In this document: positions 1-4,939 of the stretch, piece after piece
How the letters are laid out: every line of letters starts with the position of its first letter
How positions within the stretch are numbered: the stretch's first letter is position 1
Source of the DNA: an uncultured Oscillochloris sp.
Lineage (GTDB): Bacteria > Chloroflexota > Chloroflexia > Chloroflexales > Chloroflexaceae
Reading direction: 5' to 3'
DNA: 7,148 nucleotides
Assembly: GCA_903877945.1 (NCBI GenBank)
Contig: CAIRFY010000419.1
Location: 1 to 7,148, forward strand
Program-made: the position numbers and the translations under genes
Notes under the pieces: generated by a model
Databases searched by the model: none
What the model saw: the letters and a program-made list of their open reading frames with translations, nothing else
What the model was told of the DNA's origin: nothing

Positions 1-7
1 GATTGCC

Positions 8-94
8 AATCTAAAATCCACAATCTAAAATCCACAATCTAAAATCCACAATCTAAAATCCACAATCTAAAATCCACAATCTAAAATCCACAAT
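8..94. repeat. 14-bp A/T-rich tandem repeat, six perfect copies
   Basis: The unit CTAAAATCCACAAT is repeated six times without any mismatch from 11 to 94; read in the register AATCTAAAATCCAC, the array begins at 8. The left flank (GATTGCC) and right flank (CACAATGG) do not continue the unit, so both array ends appear to lie inside the window. The block is much richer in A/T than everything around it. Perfect copies suggest recent expansion by replication slippage. From memory, similar AATCTAAAATC-type intergenic repeats occur in filamentous phototrophs, but I could not check this. Confidence 0.95.
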
Positions 95-102
95 CACAAT
101 GG

Positions 103-131
103 TTGCATCAACATCGCTCCAATGCTATAGT
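103..131 (+). promoter_or_regulatory. Candidate extended -10 promoter for the NYN-LOTUS gene
   Basis: TATAGT at 126-131 matches five of six bases of the sigma-70 -10 consensus and is preceded by TGC (123-125), an extended -10 element. TTGCAT at 103-108 is a weak -35 match (only TTG) at the ideal 17-bp spacing. It lies just after the tandem repeats and points toward the gene at 511. If used, it would give an untranslated leader of roughly 370 nt. This is a consensus match only. A weaker alternative pair is TTGGCC (321-326) and TATAGC (344-349), also 17 bp apart. Confidence 0.4.
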
Positions 132-490
132 ACACTTATACGCGGCGGCGCTGGGCGATACTCGCTCACACGCGCCGCTGAAAGATCGCGGCGGTTTTCC
201 GATGATGAGCAGTTTGAGGTGGCCCTGGGAAATTTCCCGGTGCTGTGTTCCGCTGCAAGGCCCTGGTCACTGGTAGTACAAACCTATTCTGACGTCTGGC
301 GTGACGACTGGTGGTAATGATTGGCCGCCGATGAGATTGATCATATAGCCCTTGCGCCGAGCAGATCGGTTCCTTCCTACCTCATTGCGATATGGCTCCC
401 TCCCCCTATCGCGCCCCCACGACCAGGGTTCTGCACTGCGGGCTGGCCCCGAAGCATTTCCTCGCCTGCCTCACCCGACACCAAATCTAT
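132..490 (+). other. Gene-free stretch, probable long 5' leader
   Basis: The two small open frames here (99-317 and 321-536) have no ribosome binding site and no recognisable protein pattern, so I treat the stretch as non-coding. It contains the palindrome at 227-238 and a pyrimidine-rich segment near 390-420. I see no T-box, no known riboswitch core and no terminator-like hairpin followed by T residues. It could be a structured leader, a small RNA or a decayed gene; the sequence alone does not decide. Confidence 0.4.
227..238. promoter_or_regulatory. 12-bp perfect palindrome, possible operator
   Basis: GGGAAATTTCCC reads the same on both strands. The next flanking pair outward is T/G and the one after is C/G. 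It lies about 100 bp downstream of the candidate promoter, inside the presumed leader. A dyad this size could bind a dimeric regulator, but there is only one copy and chance cannot be excluded. Confidence 0.25.
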
Positions 491-495
491 AGGAG
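491..495 (+). promoter_or_regulatory. Ribosome binding site for the NYN-LOTUS gene
   Basis: AGGAG lies 15 nt before the ATG at 511, a longer gap than usual. An in-frame TAA at 496-498 rules out any start further upstream, and no GTG or TTG in frame lies between it and the ATG, so the start at 511 is fixed despite the spacing. Confidence 0.6.
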
Positions 496-510
496 TAAAA
501 CGTACTAGCA

Positions 511-2328
511 ATGTCGTACGAGAACAGGCGACCTGATGTCGCGGTCTTTATCGACTTCGAGAATGTCTATGTGAGCGTGCGCGATAAGCTCAACGCGAAC
601 CCGAATTTCGAAGCGATCATGGACCGCTGTAGCGACCTTGGCCGTGTGGTGATCTCCCGTGCCTATGCCGACTGGTATCGTTACCCGCGTGTGACGAGTG
701 CGCTCTACGCAAATGCGATTGAGCCGATCTATGTGGCAACGTACTATTACGATAAGGACATGGGCCGGACCGGGCGGGCGATCAAGAATAGCGTCGATAT
801 GAACCTCTGTATCGATGCGATGAAGACGCTTTTTACCAACACGAATATCTCAAAATTCGTACTTGTGACGGGCGACCGTGACTTTATCCCGCTGGTGAAT
901 TCGATCCGTCAGCAGGGCAAAGAGGTCTATGTGATCGGGATCGGCGGGGCCGCCAGCACGCATCTGGCCCAGAGCGCCGATGAGTTTGTTTTCTATGAGC
1001 AGCTTGTCGGCAGGCAGCCGGGCGGCTCCGCTGCGGCAACCGCGATTGCCAACCGCTCTACCGAACTGAACCGGGGGGTTGAGGTACTCTACGAACACGT
1101 CTCCCACGCCGCTCCGGTTTATCACGCCGCTCCGGTTGCTCCGCATGCCCCGGTTGTCTCGGTCGCCCCGATGCCCCCCGCTACTCCGGCTGAGTCGGAT
1201 ATCTATACGGTGTTGGTCGAGGCGATCCATCTGGTGCGCAAGCGTGGCTATGTCTCGACGCTCGGCTCGATCAAGCTGGTGATGAAGGAGTTGATGGGCG
1301 GTGACTTTAAGGAGAGTCGCTACAAGGACATGGGCGGGCGACCGTTCGCCAAGTTCAAGGACTTTGTGATCGACGCCGAGAAGCGCGGCAAGGTACAGAT
1401 CTTTACCAACGGTACGGTGAACGAGGTGTTCCTGCCCGGCGAGGATGCGCTGAAGCTGTCGCAGTTCGCCGCCGCCCTGACGGAGGAGCCAGCCGTGGAG
1501 CCGGTGTCCGATACGGTTGTTTCGCCGACCGGGCGTAAGGATTCGCGAAAGCCTGCGCCAGCCCCGGTTGCCGAGACTCCCGCCGCTGCTGCCGGTCGCC
1601 GTCGTCGTCGCCGCTCGCGCCGTGGCCAAGGCGGTGGTACCACCGCTGAGATCTCCTCGGTGCTAGATGACGTCGAGCTTGAGAGCGACAACCTTCTTGA
1701 TCTGGAGTTGACGCCCCCGATCCTTGACGATGAGCCGATGCTGTCTGACCCCGTCGCCTATATGGACGAGTTACGCGCCATCGATGAGCGTGAGGCGATC
1801 ACAGCGATTGAAGTCATCACCGAGGAGCAGACGGAAGATGAACTGGCCTCGGCGGGCATGCCTGCCGATGAACTGCTCGATGAGCTTGATGAGGAGTTTG
1901 CGACACCTGTCGCCGAATCCGAGTTTGTGTTCGAGATTGCGCCTGTGAGTGTGCAGGAGTCGGATGATCTGGCCTCGGCGGGTATGCCTGCCCGCGAGTT
2001 GATCGGTGAGCTTGAGACGAGCGTGGCTGACGCCGAGGAGTCGGAGTTCGTGGCCGAGGATGTCGAGGAGATTGAGGATGTCGTCCTCGCGCCGATTGAC
2101 TTCAGCGACGAGGAGTGGGCTTTCTTCAGCACGATGATGCGTGGCTTTAGCAAGCCGGTGTCGTTCCAGCAGATCTTCGATGCGCTCCGTGGCCTGCGCA
2201 AGGATCAGAGCCTTACCCGGACGAACGAGCAACTGCGCACGATGGTGAAGCAGGCTATCAATAACGAGTTGCTTGAGCGCAGCGGTAGGGGCAAGCGGGT
2301 CTATTACGCCCTGAAGTCTGAGGGCTAG
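511..2328 (+). CDS. NYN-domain (LabA/DUF88-like) protein with LOTUS/OST-HTH domain
   Basis: This 605-residue protein is probably an RNA-processing or RNA-decay factor in the cytoplasm. Residues 9-168 form an NYN (PIN-like) nuclease domain: VFIDFEN supplies Asp15 and Asn18, VDMNLCID supplies Asp96, and TGDRDF supplies Asp122 and Asp124, with a closing SADEF around 155-159. The acidic metal-binding set therefore looks intact. Residues 171-228 are a Pro/Ala linker. Residues 229-310 resemble a LOTUS/OST-HTH domain, a known partner of NYN domains that binds RNA. Residues 362-376 are an Arg/Gly patch. Residues 380-528 are strongly acidic and carry an internal duplication. Residues 529-602 look like a small winged-helix fold with a basic end. 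The gene has its own terminator and no co-directional partner upstream in the window. The NYN call is firm, LOTUS likely, and the C-terminal fold tentative. The RNA substrate cannot be told from sequence. Confidence 0.9.
   Translation: MSYENRRPDVAVFIDFENVYVSVRDKLNANPNFEAIMDRCSDLGRVVISRAYADWYRYPRVTSALYANAIEPIYVATYYYDKDMGRTGRAIKNSVDMNLCIDAMKTLFTNTNISKFVLVTGDRDFIPLVNSIRQQGKEVYVIGIGGAASTHLAQSADEFVFYEQLVGRQPGGSAAATAIANRSTELNRGVEVLYEHVSHAAPVYHAAPVAPHAPVVSVAPMPPATPAESDIYTVLVEAIHLVRKRGYVSTLGSIKLVMKELMGGDFKESRYKDMGGRPFAKFKDFVIDAEKRGKVQIFTNGTVNEVFLPGEDALKLSQFAAALTEEPAVEPVSDTVVSPTGRKDSRKPAPAPVAETPAAAAGRRRRRRSRRGQGGGTTAEISSVLDDVELESDNLLDLELTPPILDDEPMLSDPVAYMDELRAIDEREAITAIEVITEEQTEDELASAGMPADELLDELDEEFATPVAESEFVFEIAPVSVQESDDLASAGMPARELIGELETSVADAEESEFVAEDVEEIEDVVLAPIDFSDEEWAFFSTMMRGFSKPVSFQQIFDALRGLRKDQSLTRTNEQLRTMVKQAINNELLERSGRGKRVYYALKSEG
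1837..2013 (+). repeat. Internal duplication in the acidic linker of the NYN-LOTUS protein
   Basis: DELASAGMPADELLDEL (residues 443-459, bases 1837-1887) is repeated as DDLASAGMPARELIGEL (residues 485-501, bases 1963-2013), with 13 of 17 residues identical. Each copy is followed by a variable stretch and then ESEFV (469-473 and 510-514), so the unit is about 42 residues with a one-residue length difference. The identical LASAGMPA core within otherwise low-complexity acidic sequence suggests a short helical docking motif used twice. Confidence 0.8.
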
Positions 2329-2332
2329 ATAC

Positions 2333-2376
2333 GGGAGGGATGGGGAGGACGAAATCCTTCCCATCCCTCTCTTTTT
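2333..2376 (+). terminator. Intrinsic terminator after the NYN-LOTUS gene
   Basis: GAGGGATGGGGAGGA (2335-2349) pairs with TCCTTCCCATCCCTC (2355-2369) over 15 positions with a single G-T wobble. The loop is CGAAA (2350-2354). The stem can extend by one more wobble and a G-C pair (2333 with 2371). Five T residues follow at 2372-2376. It begins 4 nt after the TAG stop codon. The next start codon (trpF, 2390) is only 13 nt past the T run, leaving no room for a promoter between them. Confidence 0.9.
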
Positions 2377-2389
2377 GAGTCTTTCGGTT

Positions 2390-3010
2390 ATGATCATCAA
2401 AATTTGTGGCCTGCGAACTGCCGAACACGCATGTATTGCCGCTGAGGCGGGCGCTGATATGATCGGACTCGTGTTTGCGCCCAGCCGTCGGCAGGTGAGT
2501 GTGGCTGTCGCCACCGAGATCGCCGCCGCCGTGCGCCGCATGCCCCTCCCTCGCCCTCAGATTGTCGGCCTCTTCGTCAACGCGCCGGTCGCTGAGATCA
2601 ACGCCGTGGCGGAGGAGGTCGGCCTCAACCTTGTGCAACTCAGCGGCGATGAGTCGTTCGCCGATACGCTGGGCATTCGTCTACAGATCATCACGTCGAT
2701 CCGCATGGACGGATCAAAGCGTGAGGCTGAGTGGATCGGGGCGGGGGTGCGGCTACTGGTTGATGCCCATGTGTCAGGAGCCTACGGCGGTACTGGCACC
2801 CGCGCCGACTGGCAGCGGGCTGCCGATTTGGCGCGGCGTGTCCCGCTGATCCTGGCGGGCGGGCTCGATCCGACGAATGTTGCCGAGGCTATTGCCCAGG
2901 TGCGCCCACTAGGCGTGGATGTGAGCAGCGGGGTTGAGGAGGGCGGGGTCAAGAGCGCGACGAAGATCCGGGCGTTTATCGCCGTCGCACGCGGGACACC
3001 TGGCCTGTGA
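2390..3010 (+). CDS. trpF: Phosphoribosylanthranilate isomerase
   Basis: This 206-residue TIM-barrel enzyme converts N-(5-phosphoribosyl)anthranilate to 1-(o-carboxyphenylamino)-1-deoxyribulose 5-phosphate in tryptophan synthesis. The KICGLR motif gives the catalytic base Cys6, and LLVDAHVSGAYGGTG gives the general acid Asp125 together with the phosphate-binding GGTGTRADW. LAGGLDPTNV (155-164) and GVDVSSGVE (175-183) are the usual C-terminal signatures. The length is normal for the family. A usual QLHGDE-type motif here reads QLSGDES, and the late KD pair is KS. I chose ATG 2390 because MIIKICGLR starts as family members do; an in-frame TTG at 2375 lies inside the terminator T run. No clear Shine-Dalgarno sequence precedes the ATG. 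The stop overlaps the next gene's GTG by 4 nt. Confidence 0.95.
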   Translation: MIIKICGLRTAEHACIAAEAGADMIGLVFAPSRRQVSVAVATEIAAAVRRMPLPRPQIVGLFVNAPVAEINAVAEEVGLNLVQLSGDESFADTLGIRLQIITSIRMDGSKREAEWIGAGVRLLVDAHVSGAYGGTGTRADWQRAADLARRVPLILAGGLDPTNVAEAIAQVRPLGVDVSSGVEEGGVKSATKIRAFIAVARGTPGL

Positions 3011-4443
3011 GGGGTGATCGTGCGGCGCTGACCGCCCTTGGCACGGCTATCGGCCTCGCCAGTGCTGCATGTGGCGTGCGCTGGATTTTCCTGCGGCTCC
3101 GGCGTGTTATCCTCGTCCCCACGCGCCACCGCACCCCGCCGATTGGCCCCGCCGAAATCGCGCCGCGCCAGCGGCGGATCGTGGTCAGCGACCTGCACCT
3201 CGGCGGCGGGGATCGGCTGGACGATTTTGATGACGACCTGGCCTTTGCTGAGTTTGTTGACACCTACGTGTGCCGCGACGAGCCGACCGACCTGATCCTG
3301 GCCGGTGATACGGTAGAATTCCTCCAAGTGCGCCTGCCCGACCTTGACGACGATGACTGGTCGGAGCAGGCCGCCGAGCGGCGGATTGCGACGATCATCG
3401 CCGCGCACCCCCTGGTTTTTGCGGCACTGGCCCGTTTCGTCACTGGCCCTGAGCGCCAGCTCACAGTGCTGATTGGCAACCACGATTTTGAACTGCACTA
3501 CCCGGCGGCTAAGGCCCGCCTCGCCACCGCCGTCGGTCTGTCCCTGGGTGACCCACGGCTGCGCTTCGGGGTGAGCTACCACGGCGGCGGGGTTTACCTG
3601 GTGCATGGCAACCAGTTCGATGCCTGGAACCGCTTCGTCTACTTCGACGGGATCAGCGAGCCGTTCGAGGTGGTGCGCGGCACCCAGTTGGTGAAGGAGG
3701 TCATCAACGATCTGGAGGACGACACGCTCCAGATTGCGCCGCTGATCGATAACGTCAAACCAACATCGGCCTTCTTCTGGTATCTGTTGGCCCTGCCGAG
3801 GCTGCGCAACAAAGCGTCGCGGCAGTTCTTTCTGCGCGGGGTGACGGGCTTCCTCCAGGTGGTGGCGTGGCCAAGCCCGCACCAGATGCCGATCACCGGG
3901 CGCGGGCCGGGCGGGCTACTCAGCGCACCCATCTTCCTCGGCCTCTGGGCCTGGGTGGCGAACCTGCGCCGTCAGCGCGTGGCCCGCCAGCGCAAACTGG
4001 CCCGCCAGGTGAGCGAGGTGGCCGGCGATCTCCCCCCGCCCGACCAGGTGATCGCCCAGGTGCAGATCGAGGCCACCCGCCAGATCCGCCGCGAGATGCG
4101 CAGCTTCAACAACGCATATGCCCGCGAAATGCTGCGGATCGCCCGCCAGCCCGAGCATTGTAACGACCGCGTCTTCGTCTGTGGGCACACCCACCAAGCC
4201 CTTGTCGTGCCCCTTGGCGCGGGGCAGACCTACGTCAACACGGGGACGTGGACGGAGATTATCCATGATGTGGCCGCGATGATCCGCCAGGAGCAGCGAT
4301 TTCCTTTTTTGGAAATTACCTATCCCGAGGGGGACGTGCCACAGAGTTGCCTGCTGGTGTGGCTGGACAGCGACGATCCGCCGCAGCCGTGGCAGAACGG
4401 ATCGGCAATGGAGCGCCGCCGTAGGAAAATTCGGTTACAATAG
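3007..4443 (+). CDS. Calcineurin-like metallophosphoesterase with large lipid-side insertion
   Basis: This 478-residue protein carries the full two-metal phosphoesterase signature in order: SDLHLGGG (Asp62, His64), AGD (Asp101), IGNHD (Asn158, His159), VHGNQFD (His200) and CGHTH (His394, His396), so it should be active. The GTG start overlaps the trpF stop as GTGA, pointing to translational coupling; a second in-frame GTG at 3076 is a weaker alternative. Residues 8-29 are moderately hydrophobic and end in LRLRR, a possible membrane anchor. Between His200 and the GHTH motif lie about 190 residues with hydrophobic stretches (256-266 and 303-320), the latter followed by the basic RRQRVARQRK. The domain resembles UDP-2,3-diacylglucosamine hydrolase (LpxH)-like enzymes, where an insertion holds acyl chains, but the insertion here is much larger. 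The substrate is unknown; a lipid-linked phosphate or pyrophosphate is my inference. Confidence 0.85.
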   Translation: MRGDRAALTALGTAIGLASAACGVRWIFLRLRRVILVPTRHRTPPIGPAEIAPRQRRIVVSDLHLGGGDRLDDFDDDLAFAEFVDTYVCRDEPTDLILAGDTVEFLQVRLPDLDDDDWSEQAAERRIATIIAAHPLVFAALARFVTGPERQLTVLIGNHDFELHYPAAKARLATAVGLSLGDPRLRFGVSYHGGGVYLVHGNQFDAWNRFVYFDGISEPFEVVRGTQLVKEVINDLEDDTLQIAPLIDNVKPTSAFFWYLLALPRLRNKASRQFFLRGVTGFLQVVAWPSPHQMPITGRGPGGLLSAPIFLGLWAWVANLRRQRVARQRKLARQVSEVAGDLPPPDQVIAQVQIEATRQIRREMRSFNNAYAREMLRIARQPEHCNDRVFVCGHTHQALVVPLGAGQTYVNTGTWTEIIHDVAAMIRQEQRFPFLEITYPEGDVPQSCLLVWLDSDDPPQPWQNGSAMERRRRKIRLQ

Positions 4444-4496
4444 TCGTAGTACCCTGGCTGTGCCGCTCTGGCCCTGGGGTGAGTTGTACTGTACCT

Positions 4497-4502
4497 GAAG
4501 GG
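4497..4502 (+). promoter_or_regulatory. Ribosome binding site for the Trm112-like gene
   Basis: GAAGGG lies 9 nt before the ATG at 4512. This decides the start against the in-frame GTG at 4479, which has no such site and would put polar residues in front of the membrane segment. Confidence 0.65.
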
Positions 4503-4511
4503 TTTTATTCT

Positions 4512-4847
4512 ATGAAGAATCTGTTTCGGATCGTTGGCGTCGCTGTTTTTGTCGGTGTGGCTGTCCTGATCTTCCGCGCCCTGCGCCAGTATCGTGAGGA
4601 CAGCGTGTTTGACCTGGCTCCAGCCGCCGCCGGTGGCGGGCAGAAGCGCAGCATCAGCCCCGAGTTGCTGAGCATCCTGGCTGACCCGGCCGACAAGGGG
4701 CCGATTGAGCTGCTGACCGACGGCGCGGGTAAGGAGTGGCTGGTGAATCGCCGCAACGGCTACCGCTACCCGGTCGAGGACGGCATTCCGATCATGCTGC
4801 TCGAAGAGGGTGAGAAGAATAAGGACGAGGGTCTGATCCAGAAGTAG
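4512..4847 (+). CDS. Membrane-anchored Trm112/UPF0434-like small protein lacking zinc cysteines
   Basis: The product has 111 residues. Residues 4-22 (LFRIVGVAVFVGVAVLIFR) form one hydrophobic helix followed by basic residues, suggesting an N-terminal anchor with the rest in the cytoplasm. After an Ala/Gly linker (36-43), residues 48-99 follow the Trm112p-like/UPF0434 pattern: LLSILADPADKGPIEL matches the family's LLxILxCPxCKGxLE, and YRYPVEDGIPIMLLEE matches its AYPIxDGIPxML ending. Both cysteines of the CPxC motif are replaced by Asp, and there is no Cys anywhere in the protein, so the zinc site is gone. Trm112-like proteins activate methyltransferases or act as small partner domains; the partner here is unknown. 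The gene starts 68 nt after the phosphoesterase gene and ends 92 nt before trpB. Confidence 0.75.
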   Translation: MKNLFRIVGVAVFVGVAVLIFRALRQYREDSVFDLAPAAAGGGQKRSISPELLSILADPADKGPIELLTDGAGKEWLVNRRNGYRYPVEDGIPIMLLEEGEKNKDEGLIQK

Positions 4848-4866
4848 GGTTGCGGCAACAGGCGAC

Positions 4867-4918
4867 AGAAGGGAGAGTTATCACGGGAGGGTATCCTCCC
4901 GTGATAACTCTCCCTTCT
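4867..4918. promoter_or_regulatory. Perfect 24-bp hairpin with 4-nt loop upstream of trpB
   Basis: Bases 4867-4890 are the exact reverse complement of 4895-4918, separated by the loop GTAT (4891-4894). The outer part of the left arm is purine-rich (AGAAGGGAGAG) and the inner part is G/C-rich (CACGGGAGG). No T run follows, so it is not a standard intrinsic terminator. It ends 21 nt before the preferred trpB start and leaves the putative binding site at 4927-4933 outside the stem. Possible roles are an RNA processing or stability element (a long perfect stem suits RNase III), a T-less terminator, or a dispersed intergenic palindrome. Confidence 0.9.
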
Positions 4919-4926
4919 AGAATGTT

Positions 4927-4933
4927 GAGAGGG
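4927..4933 (+). promoter_or_regulatory. Ribosome binding site deciding the trpB start
   Basis: GAGAGGG lies 6 nt before the in-frame TTG at 4940. The in-frame ATG at 4922 lies only 3 nt past the hairpin and is preceded by pyrimidine-rich sequence with no binding site, so TTG 4940 is preferred. Confidence 0.5.
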
Positions 4934-4939
4934 CGAATC

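Noticed and set aside
1..98. CRISPR array
   Set aside because: The repeats are directly adjacent 14-bp units without spacers, so this is a simple tandem repeat.
99..317. Open frame of 72 codons after the tandem repeats
   Set aside because: No ribosome binding site (the upstream sequence is the A/T repeat), no recognisable protein pattern, and it overlaps the better-supported promoter at 103-131.
321..349. Second promoter-like pair TTGGCC and TATAGC
   Set aside because: Only four of six matches in each box and no extended -10; weaker than the 103-131 candidate.
321..536. Open frame of 71 codons overlapping the NYN gene start
   Set aside because: Non-ATG start, no binding site, low-complexity Pro/Ser content, and it runs into the NYN gene in another frame.
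850..1629. 259-codon open frame on the minus strand
   Set aside because: Lies fully inside the NYN-LOTUS gene; its Arg/His-rich translation is typical of an antisense shadow in GC-rich DNA.
2375..2389. Upstream TTG start for trpF
   Set aside because: Lies within the terminator T run and adds five residues not typical of the family.
2782..3882. 366-codon open frame on the minus strand
   Set aside because: Covers the ends of trpF and most of the phosphoesterase gene, both firmly identified on the other strand; no family features of its own.
4479..4511. Upstream GTG start for the Trm112-like gene
   Set aside because: No binding site before it, whereas ATG 4512 has GAAGGG at a 9-nt gap and begins directly with the membrane anchor.
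4850..4939. Upstream starts for trpB at 4850 (TTG) or 4922 (ATG)
   Set aside because: A start at 4850 would translate through the perfect hairpin and add residues unlike any TrpB. ATG 4922 remains possible but has no binding site.
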